Positions 9,723-18,400 of a stretch of 64,000 nucleotides of DNA are shown piece by piece; the first letter of the stretch is position 1; each line of letters starts with the position of its first letter. The stretch spans positions 62,001 through 126,000 of the forward strand of contig NZ_LLZG01000036.1 of assembly GCF_001509475.1 (NCBI RefSeq), in the 5' to 3' direction. Both the position numbers and the translations under genes were made by a program. Below the pieces are notes generated by a model. It searched no databases and was not told the DNA's origin. It saw nothing but the letters and a program-made list of their open reading frames with translations. Source of the DNA: Streptomyces regalis (lineage in GTDB: Bacteria > Actinomycetota > Actinomycetes > Streptomycetales > Streptomycetaceae).

Positions 9723-11507
9723 ATGGCTCGTATGACCGCTGCCCGAGCGGCAGTCGAGATCCTCAAGCGCGAGGGCGTCAGCAACGCGTTCGGCGTGCCG
9801 GGCGCGGCGATCAACCCCTTCTACGCGGCGCTCAAGGCCTCCGGCGGGATCCATCACACCCTCGCCCGCCATGTGGAGGGCGCCTCGCACATGGCCGAGG
9901 GCTACACCCGCACGCACCCGGGCAACATCGGCGTCTGCATCGGCACGTCCGGGCCCGCCGGCACCGACATGATCACCGGCCTGTACTCCGCGATCGGTGA
10001 CTCCATCCCGATCCTGTGCATCACGGGCCAGGCGCCGACCGCCGTGATCCACAAAGAGGACTTCCAGGCCGTCGACATCGCCTCGATCGCCAAGCCGGTC
10101 ACGAAAATGGCGGTGACCGTGCTGGAGGCCGCGCAGGTCCCCGGCGTCTTCCAGCAGGCGTTCCACCTGATGCGCTCCGGCCGTCCCGGCCCGGTCCTGA
10201 TCGACCTGCCGATCGATGTCCAGCTGACGGAGATCGAGTTCGACCCGGAGACGTACGCGCCGCTCCCGGTCTACAAGCCCGCCGCGACCCGCGCCCAGAT
10301 CGAGAAGGCGATCGGGATGCTGAACGCGTCCGAGCGCCCGCTGATCGTGGCTGGCGGCGGTGTCATCAACGCCGACGCCGTCGAACTCCTCGTCGAATTC
10401 GCCGAGTTGACCGGCACCCCGGTCGTCCCGACCCTGATGGGCTGGGGCCTGCTGCCCGACGACCACGAGCTGAACGCCGGCATGGTCGGCCTGCAGACCT
10501 CGCACCGGTACGGCAACGCCACCTTCCTGGAGTCCGACTTCGTCCTCGGCATCGGCAACCGCTGGGCCAACCGCCACACCGGCAAGCTGGACGTCTACAC
10601 GGCCGGGCGGAAGTTCGTCCACGTGGACGTCGAGCCCACCCAGATCGGCAAGATCTTCGCGCCCGACTACGGCATCGCGTCCGACGCCAAGGCCGCCCTG
10701 GAGCTGTTCGTCGAGGTGGCAAGGGAGCTGAAGGCGGCGGGCAAGCTGCCCGACCGCTCGGCGTGGGCGGCCTCCGCACAGGAGCGCAAGGCGACCCTCC
10801 AGCGCCGTACGCACTTCGACGACATCCCGATCAAGCCGCAGCGCGTCTACGAGGAGATGAACAAGGCCTTCGGCCCGGAGACCCGGTACGTCTCCACCAT
10901 CGGCCTCTCGCAGATCGCCGGCGCCCAGATGCTGCACGTCTTCAAGCCGCGGCACTGGATCAACTGCGGCCAGGCGGGCCCCCTCGGCTGGACGATCCCG
11001 GCCGCGCTGGGCGTGGCGAAGGCCGACCCGGAGGCGCAGGTCGTCGCCCTGTCCGGGGACTACGACTTCCAGTTCATGATCGAGGAGCTGGCGGTCGGGG
11101 CGCAGCACAAGATCCCGTACGTCCACGTCCTGGTCAACAACTCCTACCTGGGCCTGATCCGCCAGGCGCAGCGGGCGTTCGACATCGACTTCCAGGTCAA
11201 GCTGGAGTTCGAGAACGTCAACTCGCCCGAGCTGGGCGTCTACGGCGTCGACCACGTCAAGGTCGCCGAGGGCCTCGGCTGCAAGGCGATCCGCGTGACC
11301 GACCCGAACGAGCTGGGCGCGGCCTTCGAGCAGGCCAAGAAGCTCGCGCAGGAGTACCAGGTGCCGGTGGTCGTCGAGGCGATCCTGGAGCGCGTCACCA
11401 ACATCTCCATGTCGACGACGAACGACATCAGCAACGTCGTGGAGTTCGAGGAACTCGCGACGGAGCCGGGTCACGCGCCGACGTCGATCAAGACGCTGAA
11501 GGTCTGA
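9723..11507 (+). CDS. gcl: Glyoxylate carboligase (tartronate-semialdehyde synthase)
   Basis: 594 residues, matching the E. coli enzyme's length. It is ThDP-dependent and joins two glyoxylate molecules to tartronate semialdehyde and CO2. The sequence [13 protein letters not shown] has Val51 where most ThDP enzymes have Glu, the hallmark of Gcl. [27 protein letters not shown] and [16 protein letters not shown] are all strongly conserved; the last two bracket the ThDP/metal site. The start ATG 9723 has AGGAG at 9712-9716. Upstream in-frame starts cover the operator region and were rejected. It is the first step of the glycerate route; its partners hyi and glxR lie about 2-6 kb downstream on the other strand. 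Confidence 0.97.
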   Translation: MARMTAARAAVEILKREGVSNAFGVPGAAINPFYAALKASGGIHHTLARHVEGASHMAEGYTRTHPGNIGVCIGTSGPAGTDMITGLYSAIGDSIPILCITGQAPTAVIHKEDFQAVDIASIAKPVTKMAVTVLEAAQVPGVFQQAFHLMRSGRPGPVLIDLPIDVQLTEIEFDPETYAPLPVYKPAATRAQIEKAIGMLNASERPLIVAGGGVINADAVELLVEFAELTGTPVVPTLMGWGLLPDDHELNAGMVGLQTSHRYGNATFLESDFVLGIGNRWANRHTGKLDVYTAGRKFVHVDVEPTQIGKIFAPDYGIASDAKAALELFVEVARELKAAGKLPDRSAWAASAQERKATLQRRTHFDDIPIKPQRVYEEMNKAFGPETRYVSTIGLSQIAGAQMLHVFKPRHWINCGQAGPLGWTIPAALGVAKADPEAQVVALSGDYDFQFMIEELAVGAQHKIPYVHVLVNNSYLGLIRQAQRAFDIDFQVKLEFENVNSPELGVYGVDHVKVAEGLGCKAIRVTDPNELGAAFEQAKKLAQEYQVPVVVEAILERVTNISMSTTNDISNVVEFEELATEPGHAPTSIKTLKV

Positions 11508-11534
11508 CGCGGCGGACCTTACGCCACCGTCAGC

Positions 11535-11570
11535 AAGGGGCGGCCCAACCGAGAGGTTGGGCCGCCCCTT
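11535..11570 (+). terminator. Terminator after gcl
   Basis: A perfect 16-bp stem (AAGGGGCGGCCCAACC and its complement) with loop GAGA, 27 bp after the gcl stop, followed by TTTGG. It is strongly stable and is the likely end of the gcl transcript. Confidence 0.85.
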
Positions 11571-12118
11571 TGGTGTTCCCCCGTGCGCTGTTCCCCCGTG
11601 TGGTGCTCCCCCGTTCACGGGACCCGCCGCCCCCGTGCCGGCGGGCCCCGTGTGAGAAGAATGTGCCCGCGAGCGGCGGCGGTTGAAGCCTCTTGAACCA
11701 GGTTCAGAGCTTCATTTGAGGATTGCGTAGACGATCTACGGCGCCACGCGTACGCGCGCAGCACGCCGAAGAGCGCCGGGTACGGGACCGTCCGTACCCG
11801 GCGCTCTTCAGCCGGTGAGGTATTCGGTTGTGGCCGTCCGACGGTGCGAGGCTGGGCGCGACAGGACGTTCGCGCCGCCGGACGGAGTCTTGGGGGCTCG
11901 GGACCGCGGCGGTTGCGACGGCACCGGGGCTCCTTCCCTCAGGTCGAAGAAGGAGGCCGGGGCCTTCACCACCGCACTGGCTCGCACGCCGCCGCGGTCC
12001 TCGCGTTGCCCGCGCCCCGCCCGGGCGACCACCCCTCATCCGGGTCGCTCGGGCGTGCGGCGCGGGCGGTGCGTCCGTCTTGTGACTTACCGTCAGCAGA
12101 CGGACGCCGCCATGGGGT
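11571..12118. other. Gap between gcl and catalase with no convincing gene
   Basis: About 550 bp between convergent gcl and catalase. Open frames on both strands have Arg/Pro-rich, unconserved-looking translations, no clear ribosome sites and mutual overlap, so I call none of them. The stretch contains a small dyad CGTAGA-CGA-TCTACG (11726-11740), a long hairpin (separate entry), and an imperfect hairpin around 12070-12110 that may end the catalase transcript. Confidence 0.6.
11768..11809. terminator. Strong 18-bp hairpin, probable bidirectional terminator
   Basis: Stem GAAGAGCGCCGGGTACGG pairs perfectly with CCGTACCCGGCGCTCTTC around a 6-nt loop. It has A-rich/T-rich ends (GAAGAG / CTCTTC). 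It lies in the convergent gap between gcl and catalase. It could also belong to a small RNA; no promoter was recognised. Confidence 0.6.
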
Positions 12119-13576
12119 TCAGTCCTCGCGCAGGGCGCGGACCGCCTCCTCCACGCGCTTGCCGTACTCCGGGTCGGCGGCGTGGAAGTGGGCCAGGTTC
12201 TTCTCGATCACGTCGTCGCGGGAGACCTGCGAGAGGCCGCCGGCGATGTTGGCGATCAGGCGGGACTTCTCCTCGGCGGACATCAGGCGGTACAGCTCAC
12301 CGGCCTGGAAGAAGTCGTCGTCCTTGGTGTGCAGGGGCGCCTCGTGGGTGCCCGTGTGGCCGTTCACCGCGAGCGGGGCCGACAGCGGGCGGCCGGTCTG
12401 CACCGGGCCGTCGTAGGAGTTCGGCTCGTAGTTCTTCGCCGCGCGGCCCTGGGAGTTGCTCGCCATGAAGCCGTCACGGCCGTAGTTGTCGGCCACGGTC
12501 GCCTTGGGTGTGTTGACGGCCAGCTGGGTGTGGTTGACGCCCAGGCGGTAGCGGTGCGCGTCCGCGTAGGCGAACAGGCGGCCCTGGAGCATCTTGTCGG
12601 GGGAGGGGCCGATGCCCGGCACGAAGTTGTTCGGGGAGAACGCGGCCTGTTCGACCTCGGCGAAGACGTTGTCCGGGTTGCGGTCCAGGACCAGGCGGCC
12701 CACGCGCTGCAGCGGGTAGTCCTTGTGCGGCCAGACCTTGGTGAGGTCGAACGGGTTGAAGCGGAAGTCGGCCGCCTCGGCCGCCGGCATGAGCTGGACG
12801 TAGAGGGTCCAGGACGGGTGCACGCCCCGCTCGATGGCCTGGAGCAGGTCCGTCTGGTGGGAGTTCGGGTCCTTGCCCGCGAGCTCGGCGCCCTGCTCGG
12901 CGCTCAGGCAGCGGATGCCCTGGTTCGTCTTGAAGTGGTACTTGACGAAGAAGGCCTCGCCGTCGGCGTTCGTCCACTGGTAGGTGTGCGAGCCGTAGCC
13001 GTTCATGTGGCGGTACGACGCGGGGATGCCGCGATCGCCCATCAGCCAGGTCACCTGGTGCGTGGCCTCGGGGGCGTGCGCCCAGAAGTCCCAGACGTTG
13101 TCCGGCTCCTGACGACCCGTGAACGGGTCGCGCTTCTGCGAGTGGATGAAGTCGGGGAACTTGATCGGGTCCTTGATGAAGAACACCGGGGTGTTGTTCC
13201 CGACGAGGTCGTAATTGCCCTCGGCCGTATAGAACTTGACCGCGAAGCCGCGCGGGTCGCGGACCGCGTCCGCGCCGCCGAGGCTGTCGGCCACGGTCGA
13301 GAAGCGCAGGAACACCTCGGTCCGCTTGCCGACCGCGCTCAGGAAGTCGGCGTGGGTGAAGCCGGTGACGTCGTCGGTCACCTCGAAGTGGCCGTACGCG
13401 CCGGAGCCCCGGGCGTGTACCACGCGCTCCGGGATGCGCTCGCGGTTGAAGCGCGCCAGCTTCTCCAGGAGGTGCTGGTCCTGGAGCAGGAGCGGGCCGC
13501 CGACGCCGGCGGAGGCTGAGTTCTGGTTGTCGGCGACCGGGGCGCCGGACTCGGTGGTGAGCACGCGCTTCGACAT
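12119..13576 (-). CDS. katA: Heme catalase (small-subunit, clade 3 type)
   Basis: 485 residues from ATG 13576 ([20 protein letters not shown]), with GGAAGG before it. It dismutates H2O2. Visible signature regions are [17 protein letters not shown] with the distal His, [25 protein letters not shown] with the distal Asn, and [17 protein letters not shown] with the heme-ligating Tyr. Its place inside the purine/glyoxylate cluster fits removal of H2O2 made by urate oxidase. Its promoter carries one of the cluster's palindromes at the -35 and a TTCC-type half-match at the -10. Gene name is given by family resemblance. Confidence 0.95.
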   Translation of the reverse strand: MSKRVLTTESGAPVADNQNSASAGVGGPLLLQDQHLLEKLARFNRERIPERVVHARGSGAYGHFEVTDDVTGFTHADFLSAVGKRTEVFLRFSTVADSLGGADAVRDPRGFAVKFYTAEGNYDLVGNNTPVFFIKDPIKFPDFIHSQKRDPFTGRQEPDNVWDFWAHAPEATHQVTWLMGDRGIPASYRHMNGYGSHTYQWTNADGEAFFVKYHFKTNQGIRCLSAEQGAELAGKDPNSHQTDLLQAIERGVHPSWTLYVQLMPAAEAADFRFNPFDLTKVWPHKDYPLQRVGRLVLDRNPDNVFAEVEQAAFSPNNFVPGIGPSPDKMLQGRLFAYADAHRYRLGVNHTQLAVNTPKATVADNYGRDGFMASNSQGRAAKNYEPNSYDGPVQTGRPLSAPLAVNGHTGTHEAPLHTKDDDFFQAGELYRLMSAEEKSRLIANIAGGLSQVSRDDVIEKNLAHFHAADPEYGKRVEEAVRALRED

Positions 13577-13628
13577 CGTGGACCTTCCGTGCGATGGCAC
13601 TTCCGTGCTGGTGGCAGCGGAAAACTCT

Positions 13629-13681
13629 TTCCGCTTGGTGGAGCCTAGAAGTGAGGGAATCTAGCGTCAACAGTTTGTTGA
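13629..13681 (-). promoter_or_regulatory. Catalase promoter with two candidate operators
   Basis: On the minus strand TTGACG (13665-13670), a 17-bp spacer and TAGGCT (13642-13647). A perfect palindrome TCAACA-GTT-TGTTGA (13667-13681) overlaps the -35. TTCCGCTTGGTGGAG (13629-13643), one mismatch from TTCC-N7-GGAA and very like the site at the IclR gene, overlaps the -10/start. Confidence 0.65.
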
Positions 13682-13762
13682 AGTTGATTCCGGGCGGCGC
13701 CCCCGCCTGGGCGCGACAGGACAAGTGTCAGCGGAGGCGCCGCCCGGAAGTCTCGGGGTGGG

Positions 13763-14677
13763 TCAGACCTGGGCGCCGGAGAGGCGCTCCACGGCCCGCA
13801 GCAGGGCCGAGTGGTCCAGGCCGCCGTCGCCCTGCGTGCGCAGGGACGCGACCAGCTGGGCGACCACGGCACCGACCGGAAGGGCAGCGCCGACGTTGCG
13901 GGCGGCGTCCGTGACGATGCCCATGTCCTTGTGGTGCAGGTCGATGCGGAAGCCGGGCTTGAAGTCGCGGTTGAGGAAGTTGTCCTTCTTGCGCGTCAGC
14001 ACGGTCGAGCCGGCCAGGCCGCCGTTGAGGACGTCCAGCGCCGCCTTGAGGTCCACGCCCGACTTCTCCAGGAAGACCACGGCCTCGGCGCACGCCTGGA
14101 TGTTCACGGCGACGATCAGCTGGTTGGCCGCCTTCACGGTCTGGCCCGAGCCGTGCGGACCGCACAGCACAATGGTCTTGCCGAGGGCCTCGAGGATCGG
14201 CTTCGCGGCGTCGAAGTCGGCCTGCTCACCGCCGACCATGATCGACAGCACGGCCTCGATGGCGCCCGCCTCGCCACCGGACACGGGGGCGTCCAGGACG
14301 CGGATGCCCTTGTCCTTGGCGGCCTTCGCCAGGTCGACCGAGGTCTGCGGGGTGATCGAGGACATGTCGATCAGCAGCGCGCCGGACTTCGCGTTCTCCA
14401 GGATGCCGTCGGGGCCGTAGGAGATGGCCTCGACCTGCGGGGAGGCCGGCACCATCGTGATGACGACGTCGGCGTCCCGCACGGCCTCGGCGATCGAACC
14501 GGCGGCCGTGCCACCAGCGGCGGTCAGGCGGTCCAGCTTGTCCTGCTCCAGGGTGAAGCCGGTGACGTCGTAGCCCGCCTTGATGAGGTTCTCGGACATG
14601 GGGGAGCCCATGATGCCGAGGCCTATCCAGGCAATCGCCGGGCGGGTCGGGTGGGAAGAGTCTGCGAGGTTGCTCAT
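13763..14677 (-). CDS. glxR: 2-hydroxy-3-oxopropionate (tartronate semialdehyde) reductase
   Basis: 304 residues of the 3-hydroxyisobutyrate dehydrogenase superfamily. The N-terminal Rossmann motif is AWIGLGIMGSPMSENLIKAG (about 16-35). The substrate-binding stretch is DAPVSGGEAGAIEAVLSIMVGG, and the catalytic Lys is in GSGQTVKAANQL. It reduces tartronate semialdehyde to D-glycerate with NAD(P)H, the step after Gcl. It lies 37 bp downstream of hyi on the same strand, so the two form an operon driven from the hyi promoter. The spacer contains a run of 13 G (C in the transcript). The symbol follows the E. coli allantoin-pathway name; garR is the alternative. Confidence 0.93.
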   Translation of the reverse strand: MSNLADSSHPTRPAIAWIGLGIMGSPMSENLIKAGYDVTGFTLEQDKLDRLTAAGGTAAGSIAEAVRDADVVITMVPASPQVEAISYGPDGILENAKSGALLIDMSSITPQTSVDLAKAAKDKGIRVLDAPVSGGEAGAIEAVLSIMVGGEQADFDAAKPILEALGKTIVLCGPHGSGQTVKAANQLIVAVNIQACAEAVVFLEKSGVDLKAALDVLNGGLAGSTVLTRKKDNFLNRDFKPGFRIDLHHKDMGIVTDAARNVGAALPVGAVVAQLVASLRTQGDGGLDHSALLRAVERLSGAQV

Positions 14678-14698
14678 GATGGGGTGCCTCTCAAATAC

Positions 14699-14711
14699 GG
14701 GGGGGGGGGGG
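14699..14711. repeat. 13-G homopolymer in the hyi-glxR spacer
   Basis: Thirteen consecutive G on the plus strand (C on the transcript) between the hyi stop and the glxR ribosome site. The length is unusual and prone to slippage. It does not alter either reading frame. Confidence 0.9.
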
Positions 14712-14714
14712 TGT

Positions 14715-15554
14715 TCAGCGGGCGGCGCGCGCTTCGCGGGGCAGCCAGTCGAAGGCCTCGGCGCTCGGGCGGTCGCCCGGCTTGTACTCGAGGCCGACCC
14801 AGCCCTCGTAGCCCGCCTTCCTCAGCTGGTCGAGCAGCTCCTCCAGCGGGAGCGTGCCCGTGCCCGGCGCGCCACGGCCCGGGTTGTCGGCGATCTGGAC
14901 GTGACCGGTCCGGTCCGCGTATGCGGCGATCACCTGCGGCAGGTCCTCGCCGTTCATGGACAGGTGGTAGAGGTCCATGAGGAACTTCGCGTTGCCCAGC
15001 CCCGTCGCCTCGTTGACCTTGTCGACGATGCCGACGCCTGCCGGGGCGGTCACCAGCGGGTACAGCGGCGACTCCGGCTGGTTGAGGGTCTCGATCAGCA
15101 GGATCGCGCCGATGCGGTCGGCCGCCCGGGCCGCGAGGGCCAGGTTCTCCAGCGCGAGCGCGTCCTGCTGGGCCGGGTCCACGCCCTCGACGCGGTTGCC
15201 GTACAGGGCGTTGAGCGCCTTGCAGCCGAGGGAGGCCGCGAAGTCCGCAGCCACGTCGATGTTGGCGCGGAACTTCTCCGACTCCTCGCCCGGGATCGAC
15301 AGGGCGCCGCGGTCGGGGCCGGGCAGCTGACCGGCGTAGAAGTTCAGGCCGGTGAGCTGGACGCCCGCGTCCTCGATCGCCTTCTTCAGGGCGTCGAGCT
15401 CGGACTGCTCGGGGGTGGGGGAGTCGACCCAGGGCCACCACAGCTCGACCGCGGTGAAGCCGGCCGCGGCGGCGGCCGCGGGGCGCTCCAGGAGCGGGAG
15501 TTCCGTGAAGAGGATCGACAGGTTGACGTTGAAGCGCTGCTCTGCGAATCCCAT
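14715..15554 (-). CDS. hyi: Hydroxypyruvate isomerase
   Basis: 279 residues from ATG 15554 (MGFAEQRFNVNLSILFTELP). TIM-barrel protein of the xylose isomerase-like/AP endonuclease 2 family. Characteristic pieces are FTAVELWWPW, GLNFYAGQLPGPDRGALSIPG, ILIETLNQPESPLYP, KFLMDLYHLSMNGEDL and HVQIADNPGRGAPGTG, whose Glu, Asp, His and Glu residues form the metal site. It interconverts hydroxypyruvate and tartronate semialdehyde. It is first in a two-gene operon with glxR. Longer in-frame starts would run through the promoter and operators and were rejected. Confidence 0.93.
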   Translation of the reverse strand: MGFAEQRFNVNLSILFTELPLLERPAAAAAAGFTAVELWWPWVDSPTPEQSELDALKKAIEDAGVQLTGLNFYAGQLPGPDRGALSIPGEESEKFRANIDVAADFAASLGCKALNALYGNRVEGVDPAQQDALALENLALAARAADRIGAILLIETLNQPESPLYPLVTAPAGVGIVDKVNEATGLGNAKFLMDLYHLSMNGEDLPQVIAAYADRTGHVQIADNPGRGAPGTGTLPLEELLDQLRKAGYEGWVGLEYKPGDRPSAEAFDWLPREARAAR

Positions 15555-15585
15555 GTGGGTCGGCGCTCCCTTCCGTTTGTCGAGA

Positions 15586-15621
15586 TTCCGTATAGCGGAA
15601 GTTAGTTTCTGCGTACTGGAA
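15586..15621. promoter_or_regulatory. Tandem TTCC-N7-GGAA operators upstream of hyi
   Basis: TTCCGTATAGCGGAA (15586-15600) and TTCTGCGTACTGGAA (15607-15621), exactly 21 bp apart. They lie between the predicted -10 and the hyi start, a repressor position. Confidence 0.78.
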
Positions 15622-15650
15622 GATTGCCGTTGTGTGTCCGAGCTTGTCAA
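15621..15650 (-). promoter_or_regulatory. Promoter of the hyi-glxR operon
   Basis: On the minus strand TTGACA (15645-15650), an 18-bp spacer and a weak -10 CAATCT (15621-15626). The -35 is perfect; the -10 is poor, and its exact position is uncertain. Confidence 0.5.
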
Positions 15651-15692
15651 GAGGGCTCGGCGGAAGGCGGTACCGCACGTTAGGTTGAGCGC

Positions 15693-15944
15693 GTGCGATT
15701 GAGAGTGGAGTTCACGACCGAGCCCTTCGACCTCGACGAGGCACCCGCGCACGCGCTGGTGGCCCGCGAGGTCATCGAGGCGGCCGAGCTCGATGCGGTG
15801 GACGTCGGCCCGTTCGGCAACACGGCCGAGGGGGGCACCGACGCCGTGCTCACCGCCGTGGACGCCCTGCTGCGCAAGACCCTGGAGGCCGGTGCCACCC
15901 GGATCTCGCTTCAGCTCAATGTGGTCGGGGAGGGCGAGGAGTGA
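15693..15944 (+). CDS. Small conserved-looking protein of unknown function
   Basis: 83 residues, acidic, starting at GTG 15693 (MRLRVEFTTEPFDLDEAP). It reads as an alpha/beta protein: a beta strand, an acidic linker, a helix rich in Ala, a GPFGNTAEGG loop, a long helix and the final strand TRISLQLNVVG. No family recognised. Its stop overlaps the next gene's GTG by 4 bp (GTGA), so it is coupled to the HTH protein. The pair sits between the divergent hyi and uraD operons, a typical position for a local regulator and its partner or ligand-binding subunit. Confidence 0.75.
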   Translation: MRLRVEFTTEPFDLDEAPAHALVAREVIEAAELDAVDVGPFGNTAEGGTDAVLTAVDALLRKTLEAGATRISLQLNVVGEGEE

Positions 15945-16309
15945 CCGGTACCGGGGACGAGCCCTTCATCGCGGCCGTGAAGCCGCTGGTCGACGCCATG
16001 GGCGGCGAGATCATCGCGCCGGACGAGGCCGGTCCCGAGGATGTCGTGCTCTCCTGGGAGGGTGCCGACGTCGTCGCCGTGCGCCTGCCTCAGCTGGCCG
16101 ACTCCCTGGATCACATCCTGGCGGCCATGGAGCGCAGGAAGGGCAAGCCGCTGGCCGACCTGGACCGCAAGGCCAAGCAGGAGGTCGTGCGGATACTCGA
16201 GGCGCGCGGCGCCTTCTCCGTGCGGCACGGTGTGGAGACCGTGGCGAGCGCGCTCGGGGTGAGCCGTTTCACGGTCTACAACTATCTGAACCGTGAGAAG
16301 GGCGCCTGA
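15941..16309 (+). CDS. DauR/YheO-like helix-turn-helix protein
   Basis: 122 residues, GTG start inside the previous gene's stop. The C-terminal half (DLDRKAKQEVVRILEARGAF, then VETVASALGVSRFTVYNYLN) matches the HTH_22 domain that ends DauR/YheO-type regulators. The usual N-terminal PAS-like domain is absent and replaced by about 65 residues containing DEAGPEDVVLSWEGADVVAVRL. It lies between hyi and uraD, so it is a candidate second regulator of the purine genes. DNA binding is inferred from the HTH; no target is proven. Confidence 0.8.
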   Translation: MTGTGDEPFIAAVKPLVDAMGGEIIAPDEAGPEDVVLSWEGADVVAVRLPQLADSLDHILAAMERRKGKPLADLDRKAKQEVVRILEARGAFSVRHGVETVASALGVSRFTVYNYLNREKGA

Positions 16310-16316
16310 AGCGCCC
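16300..16316 (+). terminator. Small hairpin at the end of the HTH gene
   Basis: GGGCGC-CTGAA-GCGCCC spans the stop codon. A short, GC-only stem without a U-tract; possible weak terminator before the uraD promoter. Confidence 0.4.
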
Positions 16317-16323
16317 TACCGGG

Positions 16324-16383
16324 TTTCGTTACCGGGAATTTTCAACAAAGTGTTGACGTCTCGTCGTCGTAGGGCGTTAGCTA
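16324..16383 (+). promoter_or_regulatory. uraD operon promoter with palindromes
   Basis: TTGACG (16353-16358) with a -10 near TTAGCTA (16377-16383). The perfect palindrome TCAACA-AAG-TGTTGA (16342-16356) overlaps the -35. TTTCGTTACCGGGAA (16324-16338), one mismatch from TTCC-N7-GGAA, lies just upstream. The same two motifs occur at the catalase promoter. Confidence 0.6.
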
Positions 16384-16432
16384 TCGGCACGCCCGTTCAG
16401 TACGAAGGCCCTTCGCGGCCACGGAGGCTCCC

Positions 16433-16942
16433 GTGACGTCGAATTCCACGCCCTCGGGCCTGGCCCGGTTCAACGCCCTGGAGGAGCACGCGGCCCACGC
16501 CGCGCTCCACGAGGCGTGCGCCTCCACGGCGTGGGCGAAGCAGCTGCTCGCCGCCCGTCCCTACGCCACCGCCGACGCCCTCTACGCCGCCAGCGACGCC
16601 GCCATGGCCGAGCTGACCGCCGAGGACCTGGCCGAGGCGATGGCCGGGCACCCGCCGATCGGCCGCCCCAAGCCGGGCGATCCGACCTCGGCCCGCGAGC
16701 AGCGCGGCATGGCCGGCGCCTCCGAGGAGCTCAAGGCTCAGATGCTCGAACTCAACCTGGCCTACCAGGACAAGTTCGGCCACGTCTTTCTGATCTGCGC
16801 CACCGGCCGGACCGGCGAGCAGATGCGCGACGCCGTCAAGGAGCGGATCGGCAACTCGCCGGAGCAGGAGCGGGAGATCGTCCGCACCGAGCTGGGCAAG
16901 ATCAACCGTATCCGGCTCGCCCGACTCGTCGAAGAGGACTGA
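16433..16942 (+). CDS. uraD: OHCU decarboxylase
   Basis: 169 residues, GTG start at 16433. Decarboxylates 2-oxo-4-hydroxy-4-carboxy-5-ureidoimidazoline to S-allantoin, the last step of urate oxidation. Family motifs present: FNALEEHAAHAALHEACAS, the catalytic-His loop GHPPIGRP, SAREQRGMAG, and FGHVFLICATGRTGEQM near the C-terminus. It leads an operon with HIU hydrolase (7-bp gap) and urate oxidase (5-bp gap). The three enzymes of uric acid breakdown are thus encoded in reverse order of the reaction steps. Confidence 0.95.
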   Translation: MTSNSTPSGLARFNALEEHAAHAALHEACASTAWAKQLLAARPYATADALYAASDAAMAELTAEDLAEAMAGHPPIGRPKPGDPTSAREQRGMAGASEELKAQMLELNLAYQDKFGHVFLICATGRTGEQMRDAVKERIGNSPEQEREIVRTELGKINRIRLARLVEED

Positions 16943-16949
16943 CCAAGCC

Positions 16950-17342
16950 ATGAGCACCAGCACCACCGCCTCGGTGTCCACGCACATCCTGGACACCAGC
17001 ATCGGCCGCCCCGCCGAGGGCGTCGCCATCCAGCTTGCGGCCCGCAGTGGCCGCGCCGCGGACTGGCAGGCACTCGGCGGCTCCGCGACCGACGCGGACG
17101 GGCGGTGCAAGGACCTCCCGGCGCTGCCGGAGGGGACCACACACGTACGGCTCGACTTCGCGGTGGAGCCGTATTTCGAGAAGAAGCAAGCCGATGCGCA
17201 GCAGGACGCCCCCGCGAATCGGGACAGCGGTGCCGTGTTCTTCCCCGAGGTGGCGATCACCTTCGCCGTGAAGCCCGGGGAGCATTACCACGTGCCGCTG
17301 CTGCTCAACCCGTTCGGCTACTCCGTATACCGAGGGAGCTAG
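16950..17342 (+). CDS. uraH: 5-hydroxyisourate hydrolase (transthyretin-like)
   Basis: 130 residues. Hydrolyses 5-hydroxyisourate, the urate oxidase product, to OHCU. It has the N-terminal STHILDTSIGRPAEGV motif with its active-site His, a central Arg-containing strand region, and the C-terminal diagnostic tetrapeptide YRGS in FGYSVYRGS that separates HIU hydrolases from transthyretins. It lies between uraD and urate oxidase with very short gaps. In Bacillus nomenclature this is pucM. Confidence 0.96.
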   Translation: MSTSTTASVSTHILDTSIGRPAEGVAIQLAARSGRAADWQALGGSATDADGRCKDLPALPEGTTHVRLDFAVEPYFEKKQADAQQDAPANRDSGAVFFPEVAITFAVKPGEHYHVPLLLNPFGYSVYRGS

Positions 17343-17347
17343 CAGAC

Positions 17348-18271
17348 ATGCCCACGATCCTGGGACAGAACCAGTACGGCAAGGCCGAGAACCGAGTCGT
17401 AAAGATCACGCGGGACGGCGCCACCCATCACATCAAGGACCTGAACGTATCCGTGGCGCTGAGCGGCGACATGGACGAGGTCCACTACTCCGGCTCGAAC
17501 GCCAACGTCCTGCCGACCGACACCACCAAGAACACGGTGTACGCGTTCGCCAAGGAGTACGGCATCGAGTCCGCCGAGCAGTTCGGCATCCACCTCGCCC
17601 GCCACTTCGTCACCTCGCAGGAGCCGATCCACCAGGCCCGGATCCGCATCGAGGAGTACGCCTGGGAGCGCATCGCCGCCTCCGACGCCAACTCCCAGTT
17701 CATCGGCGCGGACGAGGTCAAGCACTCCTTCGTCCGCAAGGGCCAGGAGACCCGGGTCACCCAGATCACCTACGACGGTGAGAAGTGGGAGGTCATCTCC
17801 GGCCTGAAGGACCTCGTCGTGATGAACTCGACCAACTCCGAATTCTGGGGCTACGTCAAGGACAAGTACACGACGCTGAAGGAGGCGTACGACCGCATCC
17901 TGGCCACCCAGGTCTCCGGCCGCTGGCGGTTCAACTGGACCGACGACGACCAGCGGATGCCCAACTGGGAGAAGTCCTACGAGCAGACCAAGAAGCACAT
18001 GCTCCAGGCCTTCGCCGAGACCTACTCGCTCTCGCTCCAGCAGACCCTGTACCAAATGGGTTCGCGCATCATCAACAACCGCAGCGAGATCGACGAGGTC
18101 CGCTTCTCCCTCCCGAACAAGCACCACTTCCTGGTGGACCTGGAGCCGTTCGGGCTGAAGAACGACAATGAGGTGTACTTCGCCGCCGACCGCCCCTACG
18201 GCCTGATCGAGGCCACCATCCTGCGGGACGGCTGCGAGGCGAAGATCCCCATGGACCTCACCAACCTGTAA
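17348..18271 (+). CDS. uox: Urate oxidase (uricase)
   Basis: 307 residues from ATG 17348 (MPTILGQNQYGKAENRVVKI), the family's usual length. Cofactor-free enzyme making 5-hydroxyisourate and H2O2 from urate and O2. Visible motifs are GKAENRVVKI with the catalytic Lys, LPTDTTKNTVYAFAKEYGI with the catalytic Thr, FGIHLARHFVTSQEPIHQAR with the substrate-binding Phe, and FSLPNKHHFLVDLEPFGLKN with the active-site His region. It follows HIU hydrolase by 5 bp. The H2O2 it makes explains the catalase nearby. Confidence 0.96.
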   Translation: MPTILGQNQYGKAENRVVKITRDGATHHIKDLNVSVALSGDMDEVHYSGSNANVLPTDTTKNTVYAFAKEYGIESAEQFGIHLARHFVTSQEPIHQARIRIEEYAWERIAASDANSQFIGADEVKHSFVRKGQETRVTQITYDGEKWEVISGLKDLVVMNSTNSEFWGYVKDKYTTLKEAYDRILATQVSGRWRFNWTDDDQRMPNWEKSYEQTKKHMLQAFAETYSLSLQQTLYQMGSRIINNRSEIDEVRFSLPNKHHFLVDLEPFGLKNDNEVYFAADRPYGLIEATILRDGCEAKIPMDLTNL

Positions 18272-18293
18272 GCCTGCAACTCCATTTCGGCAC

Positions 18294-18329
18294 CCGCGGC
18301 CGGGGCGGCTCCCACCCCGCCGGCCGCGG
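18294..18329 (+). terminator. GC-rich hairpin after urate oxidase
   Basis: Stem CCGCGGCCGG / CCGGCCGCGG with GC-rich inner pairs, 22 bp after the uricase stop and about 70 bp before the deaminase. Likely a partial terminator or processing site within the operon. Confidence 0.5.
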
Positions 18330-18400
18330 TACTCAAATCCCCCAGGGTCCTGCCGTGCCCTCTCGAACTCAGCACAACTCCCGTGAAAAAGGGGCGAATC

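Noticed and set aside
11815..12468. Plus-strand frame running from the gcl-catalase gap into the catalase gene
   Set aside because: No ribosome site, Arg/Pro-rich, and half of it is antisense to catalase.
15555..15752. N-terminal extension of hydroxypyruvate isomerase
   Set aside because: The extension covers the promoter and paired operators; family proteins begin near MGFAEQRFNVN.
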